Assembly: GCA_030144725.1 (NCBI GenBank)
Contig: JASKMD010000017.1
Location: 5,065,278-5,129,277 of the forward strand
Reading direction: 5' to 3'
DNA: 64,000 nt
Source of the DNA: Haematococcus lacustris
Lineage: Eukaryota; Chlorophyta; Chlorophyceae; Chlamydomonadales; Haematococcaceae
The notes beneath the pieces are model-generated. The model searched no databases, was not told the DNA's origin, and was given only the letters and a program-made list of their open reading frames with translations. Positions 23,101 through 33,114 of the stretch are shown here, one piece after another (position 1 is the stretch's first letter; every line of letters starts with the position of its first letter). Both the position numbers and the translations under genes were made by a program.

Positions 23101-26100
23101 GCCCCTTTCCATTTCACCCTGTGCATTGTCGCGGATTTGAGACTGCAAACTCTCGCTTTTATGTGCAGCTTTTTTGCAAACAGGTGGAGCAGACAGTGAG
23201 TCAACACTACCACTACCACTGACACAACCACAACGGGCAATTGGATAAAGGCTTGCACTCAACCAGATTGGCTTGGCAGGGCAGTGCGGCGGCAACAGTG
23301 TATGCGGCCCAGCTGGGTGAGGGCGGCAGCACAGAGCGTACACATCGAGTCACGTCATGCTGAAGGCAGGCAGCTGAAACGCCCCTGTTAGTAGCATGAA
23401 ACCCTGGTGCTGGTGACAGACGTGTCGCTGCCCCATGCTCCCTCACACGTCCCTGTCCCCAACCCCTTAAGTAGGTTGTGAAGAACTTCTGACACAGAGC
23501 CCGCCCCAGCGCCAGAGCCTGACCCAGCGCCACCCACTCTCAGGCCACCTAGTGCCCACCTCGCTGCCCGCCACCCCCCACCAGCAGCACCCACTGGGCC
23601 ACCCATGCCACTTGACAGCGAAGATCCCGTCATGCTGCAGCAGCTGCAGGTCTTTTGTGAGTACTTTGCCAACTCCAACGAGCTGACACCCTGCAACCAG
23701 CTGCAGCGGCGGCTTGGGCGCCCAAGGCAGATCCTACACTACAGCATCAAGCCCGCCTTTGATGACCCCAGCAACCAGGAGCTGCTGGCCAAGCTGCAGC
23801 AACTGGGCAGTGTCAACCTGACTGGGGACCATAACACCATCAGTCATCACTCCATGCAGCTAGCGGTCGCCATGCAGCAGCACTACTCCAACCCAGGCAA
23901 GTGATGGTGGTGCATAGACTCTGGACCTGGACCTTGACGTAGGCCTGACCTGACCTGACCTGACCTGACCTGACCTGCGTGCTGAGCGCTATGTCAAGCT
24001 CTACGCCACGGCAGCCAGGGCGCGGCTAGGCTGGAGCGGGGTGGAGGCTCAGCTATTAATCAAGCTGGCGTGTGGGTATGCCCTCAACGCTGACAGCCCC
24101 GAACTGCAGGCCTCAGACCTGGACAAGGCGCATGTCAACGACCTGAAGGAGGAGGCAGCCAAGCAGCGGAGACTGCTGGCCCTGGAGGAGGAGGACTCCT
24201 TGCAGGACACCCTGCCCCTGCCCCTGCCCTGCCGCATGCGCCATGCGGTGCATGTTTGCAGGTGCCTGGAGCAGTGGCAGCAGCCCCCCACCCAAACCAG
24301 GCCAGGCAAACCAAAGAGTGGCGGGCGTGGGGTAGGTCCTAGGGTTTTGACCTGCCCACCCCCCTTCACCCTTACCCCCTTGGCCAAGGTGGGGGTGCAC
24401 TTCATCAAGCTGGTTAGCAGGGTGTTGCACGGGGTGTGCCAGCAGCTGGGGCTCACGAGGGAAGCAGCGGATGTGTTCACCGCAGAGCCAGCCCGTAGCC
24501 AGCATTGGAACAGGTGGTTCAGCACGGGGAAGCTGGCCAACCAGGGGTTTGAGTTTGAGAGGACGGCAGAGACAGATGGCGTCAGTGTGTGTGTGTGCAC
24601 TACACCCGCCCCCTCCCAACCCCTCCTGCTCCACCCTGAGCAGCAGGCCCCTCCAACAGCAACGGCAGCCCAGTGGCAGCCCCAGGTGCAGCAGCAGTAG
24701 CGGCCCATGTGTTGGGACTGCCCCGCATTGGCAAGGGCCTAGCTGAGCAGCGTGAGTTTGTGTTCAATCCAGCCACTCAGATTGGGGTGGGCATTGACCC
24801 CGGTGTCACCCAGGCAGTCAGTGCAGCCTCAGGGGTGTGCTAAAGGCCAGCTGGTAGCTGACACTGAGGGGTGGCTGGCACCGGTCAAGCCCCACCTCCA
24901 GCACCTGGCAGCAGCAAGCCCAGCCGGCACCTCCCTGGAGGCCAACCTGAAGCACATCACCGGCACCCTGGCCACCTGGGATGCGGTGTGGGAGGTGTAC
25001 CTGGACCCCAAGTGGGCAAGACAGCGGTTGAGGCTGTACAGAGCTCAGGATCGGGCACTGGAGCAGTTCTTTAAGGTGAGGGTGGGTGGGTGGGTGGGTG
25101 GGAGGGTAAGGGAGTGAGAGGTGGTGGGTTGCTAGGAAGTGAAAGAGGTGTTGCCTGTGTCAGCCACCCTGTGTGTGCCTTGTGTGCATGACCGCAGTTG
25201 GAGGAGGAGATGGCGGAGGTGTCCATGCAGCGCCATGGGCGTGCCAAGCAGCTGGTGGTGTTCTTTGGAGCAGCTGGCATTGGCACCGGGGGAGGGTGGG
25301 GTGCTGATGCGGTGCTGCGTGCCTGCTGCAAGGTGGTGTGCAGGCCCAGGGGCACAGACCAGCGGCGGGGCAAGGTGGTGCTTGTGGATGAGCACCGCAC
25401 CACCTGGGTTAGCTCAGCAGTGAATGGCCAACAGCCCTGTGAGAGGCAGCTGAACAAGCGCAGGGCCACCAGGCCTGCAGGCTGGTAGCCCCCAGCAGGG
25501 CAGGTGGAACACCGCCTGGTGCGCCCAGCCTGGAGCCAGCAGCGTGACCAGCCGATGCGGGGCCTGATGTGGTGCCCGGTAGCGGGCCCCCACAAGCCCC
25601 CACAGGCCCCATGCAGCAGCCAGGAAGCCACACAGCCAGCAGCCTCAGAGTCTGGGCCCAGCACTCCCCAGCCAGCCAAGCGCAGCACGCGCACCAAGGC
25701 TGAGCCAGAGGCAGCTGAGCCCACAAAGGGCAAGGGCAGGGCTGCCAAAGCCAAGCCAGCACCACAGCCAGGCAGGTGGCTGGACAGGGACTGCAATGCA
25801 GCGCTGAACATGCAGCGCATTGGGGAGAGCAGGTGGCGGCCACTGGAGCTGTGCTGGTGGCCAGAACAGGGGAAGTTGCCAGTCGAGGGCAAGGAGTACC
25901 CTGGCCTGGGGTACAAGCGGATGCGAGACAAGCCACCCAAGGCCCAGCCCGCTGCGGCACAGTAGTGGTGCCCCCCCTCTTGCTGTGATCAGCTTACATT
26001 AGTACATGTTTTGTCATGCCAACTCTACATCATAGCCCTGGCGGTCAGGCAATAGTGTAGGTGGTAGGCGACCATGACCATGTGTATGCTATGAGCATGC

Positions 26101-27358
26101 CATGTGATGGGAACTCCACACAGGCAAAAGCACCGCCTTGTAGTGGTCCACAAATAATGTTCGACTGCAATGAAGGCTCAAGGTTGAGAGCCAAGGTGCT
26201 GAAGCCAGGCAGGCGGGGGGGAACAATCATCGAGTCACGTCATGCCGGTGCCCCTGCCTCACTCACGGCTTGCATGACCCGGGAGTCAGGTGTGACCACC
26301 CCACAGTGCCTGCCCAGCTCTGCTGCCAGTTGCTCCGCCTGCGCCAGCAGCCTACAGCAAGGCAGGATCGTCACACACATTTGTCACCCCAGCCCTGCTG
26401 GATCTAACCCTGGCCCTGCCCCTGTCCCAGGCCCTGGCCCTGCCCGTGTCCCAGGCCCTGCCCGTGTCCCAGGCCCTGGCCCTGCCCGTGTCCCAGGCCC
26501 TGGCCCTGCCCCTGTCCCAGGCCCTGGCCCTGCCCCTGGTCCTGGCAGTGTCTTGGTCACCTGCTGGAGCAGAACTTGAGCACCACCACTCCTTCTGCTG
26601 GGCTGGAGTGGGTGGGGCTGCTGCCTCTGCCCGGCTTGAGAGTAAAGAGGCAGAAAAACACAGCACCACCGCTATTCAGGTCAAACTGCAACAACAGCAC
26701 AGCCAGGGGCGATGAACGCTTTCAGCATCATTCTGGAGACTCAGCAACTCACAAGCATGGACCACATTTGTCATTTTTAACTGTTTGTTGCACGTAGCTG
26801 TTGCTGCAGTATGCTTGCTCTATGGCAAACTGCATGATCACCTGCTTGATGCTAGTGGGGTCAGAGGATGGGTCTGGGCAGCTGAGGGCTTCTGACGGAA
26901 TCGCAGTGGTCAGCAGTGACCAGTCTAGGTCAGCCTGGCTCATGCCTGCACCAGCAGGACTGCACCTCAAGCTGCTCACTCCGCATCACACAATGATCAC
27001 TGAAGTGCATGGCTGCTCACAGGTAAATGGTGCCATGGTGTGCCCAGGGTGTACCATGACTTGCAAGCACGTGGCATTCACTGGTAGCTCTAGTCAGCTC
27101 TAGTGTTTTGGTATGCTCCCTGTACAACAGCTGCGCATTGGAGTGACAGCTGGCTTTGGTCTCACCAAGAGCTTTGGCAGCGCGAATGCGCTCCAAGGGC
27201 CCGGTGGTGACCGGCCTGTGATTGCTTCCTGCATTGCCCTTCCCGTTGAAACCACCCAAGGTCAGAGTGCTAAATACAGACCCCAGTTGCATCCCTGCTT
27301 CTTCAAGCAACAACGACAGCTCGGCGTCCTCGCACATACTCGGCTTCACACGGAGCAT
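14183..27358 (-). CDS. PHS1: PHS1-like protein: actin-fragmin-kinase domain fused to dual-specificity phosphatase and a C2H2-type zinc finger
   Basis: In plants PHS1 couples an atypical tubulin kinase (actin-fragmin-kinase fold) to a MAPK-phosphatase-type domain and depolymerises microtubules under stress (family knowledge). Exons that join in frame: 27166-27358 (start MLRVKPSM), 26842-26945, one ending at 26561 ([12 protein letters not shown]), 26267-26351 ([19 protein letters not shown]), 22641-22811 ([27 protein letters not shown]), 22158-22305 ([31 protein letters not shown]), 21480-21574 ([17 protein letters not shown]), 20959-21132 and 20197-20283 ([19 protein letters not shown] donor). 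A Pro/Ser linker follows. The phosphatase covers about 17020-15484 ([21 protein letters not shown], then the Cys loop [12 protein letters not shown]). The end is 14971-15064, 14562-14663 (CTVCGQE) and 14183-14254 (LRLHMRTKH). Linker junctions are unresolved. The 3455-bp intron 22812-26266 contains Fanzor copy A2 in antisense. Confidence 0.82.
15484..15605 (-). other. Dual-specificity phosphatase active-site exon
   Basis: Encodes [20 protein letters not shown] and [16 protein letters not shown]. The signature HCxxGxxRS gives the catalytic Cys and phosphate-binding Arg. The donor at 15483/15482 joins in phase 2 to the exon starting at 15064. Confidence 0.85.
16210..16257. repeat. (GGT)n microsatellite
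   Basis: About 14 trinucleotide units with one GGC, in an intron of the PHS1-like gene. It reads as His or Val runs in unused frames. Confidence 0.85.
16745..16850. repeat. (CCCCTG)n hexamer array
   Basis: About 17 copies of CCCCTG with one CTCCTG variant, immediately beside a phosphatase exon (donor after LLNSTE) of the PHS1-like gene. The same hexamer forms the larger array at 48.7 kb. Confidence 0.85.
20613..20702. repeat. (CTGTGG/CTGTGA)n hexamer array
   Basis: Alternating CTGTGG and CTGTGA hexamers in an intron of the PHS1-like gene. Confidence 0.85.
22987..23016. repeat. (GAT)n microsatellite
   Basis: Short uninterrupted trinucleotide run in the large PHS1-like intron. Confidence 0.85.
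23480..25965 (+). pseudogene. Fanzor/TnpB-like RuvC nuclease, nearly full length but disrupted (copy A2)
   Basis: In order: [20 protein letters not shown] and LQRRLG (23605-23904); a short GACCT repeat, probably intronic; [20 protein letters not shown]; the pre-RuvC block [14 protein letters not shown] (about 24,560-24,600); Ruv[17 protein letters not shown] (about 24,790); a helix-rich part ending [20 protein letters not shown]; the beta strand [20 protein letters not shown]; Ruv[20 protein letters not shown] (about 25,390); and Ruv[18 protein letters not shown] (about 25,790). All three catalytic acidic positions are kept, but stops at about 24,840 and 25,488 and frame changes make it a pseudogene unless spliced in an unforeseen way. 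Confidence 0.8.
25966..26201 (+). ncRNA. Candidate guide-RNA scaffold at right end of copy A2
   Basis: Conserved type A noncoding block. The terminal hairpin GGCTCAAGGTTGAGAGCC is at 26175-26192, followed by AAGGTGCTG to the boundary at 26201. The flank then starts AAGCCAGGCAGGCGG. RNA identity is inferred from position and conservation. Confidence 0.5.
26400..26545. repeat. 18-bp minisatellite in PHS1-like intron
   Basis: Tandem units made of CCAGGCCCTGGCCCTGCC with GTGT/CTGT variants, between two kinase-domain exons of the PHS1-like gene. Confidence 0.8.
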
Positions 27359-27864
27359 GCTGTACGGGCGGTGCGTCGGTCGCGACAAGAGCGGTCTACG
27401 TCGCGTCGTGCGGTGACTACTGAAGTTTGTATTGACACCCTTGAGGAAACTGTGGCGTTGTATGAATTCAACAAGCCCACATCGCCGATGTAAGGCCTCT
27501 TGCATTTGCTACTGGCACTAAAGATACACAGGCCATCTCGTCGTGCGCGTGGGGACACCTGTGCGCCCCATTGCCTGTGCCCCTGTCAGTTGTCGACCCG
27601 CCTCTCGCCAACAGCATCCTCCCGCTAGCAAACCTTCCGCCGCAGCCGGCGCACCTGATGCCGCCTCACCTGGGCAAACTCCTGCTGCCGCTACTGCGCC
27701 AGCTCGTGCCTGACGCCTTACTCGTCGCCGGGAGGGTTAGCAGGGTGTCGCTGAGCCGGGTCTTCGCCGGGCAGGGTTGCCTCGCTGAAACCCGCTCAGG
27801 CCTGGTATGGCTGTGGCAGGATACATGGCAGCTTAAGAGGCTGGCGCACGTGTCAGTGCAATCG
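27359..27864. other. 5' region of the PHS1-like gene
   Basis: No gene is recognised. The frame of the first PHS1-like exon stays open upstream of ATG 27358, so a longer N-terminus or 5' UTR is possible. The segment ends at the left end of Fanzor copy A3. Confidence 0.4.
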
Positions 27865-28865
27865 TGAGAGTGAGAGTCGTGAGAGTGGAGACAGCCGCGA
27901 AGTGCCGTCTATTACAAAGCGCGATGAAGGGCACGAAGCGCAAGGGCGCGGATGAGCCCAAACAGCCGAAACCCAAGCAACCCAAATAACCCAAACCCAA
28001 GGAAAAGCCTGGTTCGCGTGACACAGCGGGCTGGGTAGGCCCTGTCTCGCCAAAAGACTGTTCCTGTTCGGAGAGGGTCCTGGAGCGCTACTTCGAGAAG
28101 ATGGGAGTGACAAGGGTAGGGGGGAAAGGGGCAGGGCCGGATGATGATGACTGCCCCACATGTGACCTGCCAGGTGCCATGTCCCCAAACCTTTCAAGGA
28201 TGCACATGCGCAATGTGTGCCTTGTGTGCCCATGCAGGCGGAGGAGAAGGTGCTGGTGGTGTTCCTTGGCAACGCAGGCATTGGCACGCGGGGTGGGTGG
28301 GGGGCCAAGGCTGTGCTGCAGGCCTGCCGCAAAGTGGTGGAGAGGGCCAACAGCGGCGGGCCAACTGACAGGGTGAGGGGCTAAGTGGGGACGGTGGATG
28401 AGTTCCGCACCAGCAGGGCCAGCTCAGCTATGAACAGCCCCCAGCCCTGTGGGGAGGAGCTGGACCGCAGAAAGCCCACCAGGCCTGAGGATTGGAAGCC
28501 CAAGCCGGGTCATGTGCAGAACCGCTTGTTGCGGTCAGCCTGGAGCAAGCGCCAGTGCGGGGCCTCATGCGGTGCCCACAGCTGCACCAGGCCACCCATG
28601 TGGACCTTGGCAAATGGGTGGATAGGGGCTGCAACGCAGCCCTAAACCTCTGCGGGCTGGGGAGAGCAAGTGGCGCCCACTGGAGCTGTGCAGGTGGCAA
28701 CACCGAGCAAGGCTTCCTGGCAAGGAGTACCCAGCATTGGGCTTCAAGAAGCTGCGAGACCGAGCACTCAAGGCCCAAGCCCAACAGCCTGTAGCACAGT
28801 AGTGTGTGTGCACCAGGCAATGCTTAAGCTGTTGCTTACATCAGAGCATGTGTTTCATGCCAACA
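27865..28865 (+). mobile_element. Fanzor copy A3, internally deleted, with left end
   Basis: The left end contains GTGAGAGTCGTGAGAGTGGA and is shared with copy A4 (35,219). A lysine-rich start (MKGTKRKGADEPKQPKPK, 27,925), the beta-strand/RuvC-II region and a RuvC-III region follow. The right end is cut near 28,865, before the terminal hairpin. Confidence 0.7.
27925..28801 (+). pseudogene. Fanzor/TnpB-like nuclease, divergent deleted copy (A3)
   Basis: Seen: a basic N-terminus resembling a nuclear localisation signal; VLVVFLGNAGIGTRGGWGAK (about 28,250); RuvC-II as VDEFRTSRASSAMN (about 28,395); and RuvC-III as WVDRGCNAALNL (about 28,620), where the catalytic Asp position holds Gly. There are an in-frame stop after KPKQPK and a frameshift before RuvC-III. 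RuvC-I is missing. Confidence 0.7.
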
Positions 28866-28892
28866 TCGATCGCCCGACCCTGGCAAGGGGTT

Positions 28893-28985
28893 GGGGTAGG
28901 AAATTAGGTATTGGTACCGGCTGTAGGTCACAGACATTCAGTTCGGATTATATATAATACAGCCCCTACCCATTACTATGGGAAT
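28893..28985. repeat. Dispersed repeat, copy 1 (GGGGTAGGAAATTAGG family)
   Basis: Shares GGGGTAGGAAATTAGGTATT, GTACCGGCTGTA and CAGCCCCTACCCATTA with 32,976-33,045. It lies between a truncated A3 right end and an unrelated type A right end, so it probably marks a recombination or insertion point. Confidence 0.65.
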
Positions 28986-29036
28986 CGTGTGCTGTTGGTG
29001 CCATCGCATGTCGTTGTTTGCCACAACGATACCGTC

Positions 29037-29325
29037 CACCCAAGGCCCAGCAGCAGCAGCCTGTGGCACAGTAGTGTGTGCCCCCCCCTTGAGCTGTCAT
29101 CAGCTTACAGTTAGTGCATGTTTTGTCATGCCAACTGTACATCATAGCCCTCGTGGTCAGGCAATAGTGTAGGTGGTAGGCGACCATGACCATGTGTATG
29201 CCATGTATAGGCCATGAGCATGCCATGTGATGGGAACACCACACAGACAAAACACCGCTTTGTAGTAGTCCACAAGTGGTGTGTTCGACTGCAATGAAGG
29301 CTCAAGGTTGAGAGCCAAGGTGCTG
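29037..29325 (+). mobile_element. Fanzor copy A7: 3' remnant with complete type A right end
   Basis: Only the last residues (PPKAQQQQPVAQ, stop 29072-29074) remain before a full type A noncoding block. The terminal hairpin is at 29299-29316 and the boundary at 29325. The following flank starts AAGATGGCCATCCTGG. Confidence 0.75.
29075..29325 (+). ncRNA. Candidate guide-RNA scaffold at right end of copy A7
   Basis: This block is conserved although almost all coding sequence is lost. It is either a recent truncation or selection on the noncoding end. RNA identity is inferred. Confidence 0.45.
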
Positions 29326-29429
29326 AAGATGGCCATCCTGGTGCTCAAATACAGGCTGCTGCTTGCCGCCATGCAATTCTGCACTAGGAGTGGAAGTACA
29401 TGGCGGAATAAGGGGGCGGCCATCTAGGG

Positions 29430-29508
29430 GGGTCCATGCTCTACAACTTGACAAAACACTACCCCTACAAGAGGGATATGGCTTTGCCTCTGCAGGCTGA
29501 CGAGGGAG
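29430..29508 (+). mobile_element. Type B right-end remnant
   Basis: GACAAAACACTACCCCTACA and GACGAGGGAGATGCTG match the type B ends at 2.3 and 63.5 kb. The terminus is about 29508. Confidence 0.5.
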
Positions 29509-30437
29509 ATGCTGTCATGGCAGTGGGGTGTGTCCAGCGCCACGATGTTGCTCTTGCCTGAGCCACAGCCTCCGTGATAGCCCTTACACATCATCAGTGG
29601 CCCGGTGGGGAGAGGGGGGATGGGCTGATGGCCCTGGAGCTTGGCCAGTCACATACGAACTAGCCCGGTGGCCCGGTTCATGGCCGAGAGGGGGTAGGGT
29701 GACCCAGTGCCAGCCCATGCCTTAATGTCTGACCCACGCTGCTTCTTGTATCTGAGCCCAAAGGCAGCACTGAAACACCCCTGCCAGGGGAGGTATCGAG
29801 CACGGCATCTCCCTGGGGAAGGGCGGGCGCTGAGGTCGGGCAAGTACGGAAACCCTTGGTCCGTCCAACCTGGAGGTAAATATGTGTTATTTTGTCAACA
29901 TTTTGTCTACAACTCTTAGTTTACCAAAGTTATAATCCTCTGCTCTAGCACGCGGCAACTCTGCTAACTCGTAGACCTGCGGCCAGCTCTCTGCATTTTG
30001 CAACATGGTAAGGCATTGGCGAGTGCGACGGCTCTCGCACACGCAATGTGCAACGGGCATCTCAGCGCAACTACCTGCGCTTCTGTCAACATGTGGCCCC
30101 AGGAGGCACCACCTGTGCCATTCTGGTGACGAGGTCAAAGGATGGCACAGGACAGGGTGGGTACAGTACATGTAAAATGCACTGGACTAGGCTAGGGTAC
30201 CAGGTGTGCTGGGTGTGTGCGCTTTGTTGCTATTGTTGATGTTGGGTATGCAAGTTGTCAAGCAAGGTCGTCACTTTGCATACCTAGGCGCCACATTGCA
30301 TACACTCATGTTCCTGCCTGCCTATTCCTCAATGCCTGCCATGGGAAATGAACAAGCCCAGGAGACCTGTCTGCAGCCAGCCCATGACGTGGTAGGGTAC
30401 TCCCACCACCCTGCCATGTACTTCATTGAGGCCGCAG
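29509..30437. other. Region without a resolved gene; possible 5' exons of the 30.4-kb gene
   Basis: The first confirmed exon of the downstream gene begins at an acceptor at 30437/30438, so at least one upstream exon should lie here. I could not identify it. Confidence 0.35.
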
Positions 30438-31806
30438 GAGGACGCCCTGGTACAATACCTGTCAGCTAGCTTGAGGGCTGTCAGCGACAGCGTGAGGCGT
30501 GATGCAGCTCTGACAAGCATGAAGGTGCTCATCAAGTTGACATGCAACCCTCATGCTCTAAGGCATGAGTACACATGTCAGCTTCTGTTACCTTATCATG
30601 CCCGCAGACCCGCTCAATCACACACCACAACTTGCACAGCATCAACAGCCTGCAGCGATTGTCAAAAAGCCCAAAGGAGGCTGGCAGCCATCCCAAAGCA
30701 GCCTCCGTTCATGGCAGTTCCCCATCACGGGCTGCAGTGCACGCTGCTCTTGGGCACACAACATCTGTCCCCACCACCGACAATCGCTGCAGCCTGGTCC
30801 CGCTGCAGCAGCTGATTGCAAACTCACCACAAGTGCAGATGCAGCTGCGTGCAGCAGCTGGCCCTGCAGCCCTGCATCTAGCCACAGCCTCAGCCCGGGT
30901 GGCCTCCGCCGCACCCTTTGGAGCAGGCAGCCCCGCGCGGTTGAACAGCACAACAGCAGCAGGGGCCGGGGCAGAGGCCTGGCTGGCTGCATCACATGCC
31001 CGGCACCCTGCTGCCATGACAGCTGGGGTGGTGCTCAGCCGCCCCCTGGCACCTGCCACCACCAAGGCCAGGGCGCTGCTGCCAGTCCGGCACCTCCCCT
31101 CCACAGCCACTCCCCAACAGCTGCTGCCGGCTGTGCGCACCTCAATGGCAGCGGGCGCCACAGAGCAGCAGGCGCTCCCACCTGCTGCCGCTGCCTCCCC
31201 ACCAGACGCTGGCCCTGGCCCTCCACCGCTCAGCTCAGCGGGCAACGAGTACCAACGCAGGCCTGCAGCTCAGCAGGGCCAGGGCAGGCAGCAGCAGCAG
31301 GGGGTGCCACAAGCTGGGTACAGCCCACCTACGGAAGCGGCCCTGCGCCAGCTTCCCCTGGGGGACCGACCCAGCTGCTACCGCCCTGTGTCCAGTGAGG
31401 CTGCCACCAATGCCCGGTGGTGGAAGCAGGCCAGCCACTCGCATGCAAGCGTGGTGTCTTATCCTCACACGGCTGTGAGTCCACAGCGTGAAACCTTAGT
31501 GGCTGGCAGTGCCTGTCTGGCTGCTTGCTTGCCTGCTTGCCTGGCTGGCTGGCAAGGGGTATGTGTTGTGTATGTTCCCGCTCCGCAGCCCAGGCCAGTG
31601 CAGGGCTGGTTCTGGGCACTCGCGTTTGGTGGTGCACTGCATGCATGTCAGAAGCGCATGGCATGTGGCTCTCTTCTAGTCGAGTCTGACACGCCTCGCC
31701 ATGTTGCCCCTGGCAGCCTTGGTGCATTGCCTGTGTGAAGCCTGCTCTGATGCCAAACACTGCCTGCCACTGTATCACCTGCTGCGATGGCTGCTGCTCT
31801 GGGGCC

Positions 31807-31837
<31 letters not shown>

Positions 31838-32951
31838 CTCTCCTAGCTGGTAAGACACACATCCCAGGGCGATGTCCTTGGCATTGTACGCTTGAGTAGC
31901 ACTATGCGGCAGGTGCAGCTCTGATGTCTACGGGACAGGCACACTGCACCTACGGGGTCCCCTGGGGTGATGAGGACACTCACCCATCTGCTGCCGCCAC
32001 TCCCATCCGAAGTCCCCATTCCAGGCTGCAGTGTAACAGCAAAAAGGTCACAAAAACAAAACACAGTACCTGTGCATGGGAGGACCCAGGGTGTGTGGGT
32101 GGCTGGTTTGATGGCGACCCTGTGGTTTCCCTACACTTGCAATCACACAATCACACAGTGTGGGCCTCCATCACCACCATTGCATGGACACTGACACTGC
32201 CTGTGGCATCGTCTTCCCTGTGAGGTGTGTGTAGGTGACGGACCGAGACAGCTGCTCCCCCTCAGAGTTGGCTGCATGGGAGGCACGCATGGTGCAGCTG
32301 GAGCGCACACTGCATGAGGAGAAGCAGAAGCGACATGAGTGAGTTGCCGGGCTGCCACCTGGGTGGTGCCGGGCTGTCACCTTGCGCCCTAGCCATGTGA
32401 TGCTGACACATGCTGCTGCAACATGCTGCTGGGTGCATGTCCCTTATCCACCACAGTGAGTCCTTCCAGCCTTGGCGCTGTAGCAACATGGGTGTGAAAG
32501 GGGTGAAAATAAGACGGATCCTCAATTGCATGAATTCATTACAAACGTCTCAGTGTGCCTGCTGTGCTGCTTCATTTGAGTTGCATTACTTTTTGAACTG
32601 CCAGGCATAACGGCTGGCGTGCAGGAGCATTGGGCACCTGTCATTCACATCCATGTCTGTCATGTTTGCAACCCCATAGTGCTTGCTCTAGTTGATTGCC
32701 CACTCTCATCACAAATACACGCACCTGGTGGCTGCCCTACCATGTGAAGCATGATGGCCATGCAAGTGAGAGCTGTGCGGGTGTGGCTGCGCCCCAGGTT
32801 CGAGGAGGAGCTCAAGTTCTTGCAGACTGCAGCGAACTCACGAGGCGGCCTCACCACGGGCATGGCCACGGCAGGGACGCAGGGCTGCCTGCCAGGCTTA
32901 ACGGAGCAGCAGGCAAGGAAAGCCAGGGACAAAGCCATCGTCAGCAAATGA
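30438..32951 (+). CDS. Unrecognised Ala/Pro/Gln-rich protein with C-terminal coiled coil (partial, 4 exons resolved)
   Basis: Exons 30438-30524, 30608-31474, 32235-32338 and 32798-32951 join in frame with GT-AG introns and end at TGA 32949-32951. Exon 1 encodes EDALVQYLSASLRAVSDSVR. Exon 2 is a low-complexity Ala/Ser/Pro/Gln segment of 289 residues. Exons 3-4 form a charged helix (ELAAWEARMVQLERTLHEEK, HEFEEELKFLQTAANSRG) likely to be a coiled coil, ending GLTEQQARKARDKAIVSK. The start exon is not found. No catalytic domain is seen; a structural or scaffold role is a guess. Confidence 0.6.
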
Positions 32952-32975
32952 CCGCGTCTCCTGCCCCGAGGGGGT

Positions 32976-33045
32976 GGGGGTAGGAAATTAGGTATTAGTA
33001 CCGGCTGTACGTCACCAACACAGCCCCTACCCATTAGTAGGGGAG
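32976..33045. repeat. Dispersed repeat, copy 2 (GGGGTAGGAAATTAGG family)
   Basis: Same ends as the copy at 28,893. Its right part can fold as CCCCTAC-CCATTA-GTAGGGG. It starts about 25 bases after the stop of the 30.4-kb gene. Confidence 0.65.
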
Positions 33046-33114
33046 AAGGGGGGTCTCCCACACCATAGCCTAGGCAGGCAGCCTATTTCACAACTTTCCA
33101 CAGCCCACCTAGTC

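Larger units (their letters stand above)
23361..26201 (+). mobile_element. Fanzor copy A2, the longest type A copy, inside a PHS1-like intron
   Basis: Coding homology to copy A6 runs from about 23,480 (Pro-rich region, then [14 protein letters not shown]) to the stop at 25965, and a type A right end closes at 26201. The 18-bp sequence CATCGAGTCACGTCATGC occurs as a direct repeat at 23343-23360 and 26228-26245, bracketing the copy. The 5' end lacks the lysine-rich N-terminus and left end of copies A3/A4, so the copy is 5'-truncated. It is antisense to the host gene. Confidence 0.78.

Noticed and set aside
22954..23258. Isoleucine/valine-rich minus-strand frame as an extra membrane exon of the PHS1-like gene
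   Set aside because: The Ile run is the (GAT)n microsatellite, and the exons on either side of this intron join in frame without it.
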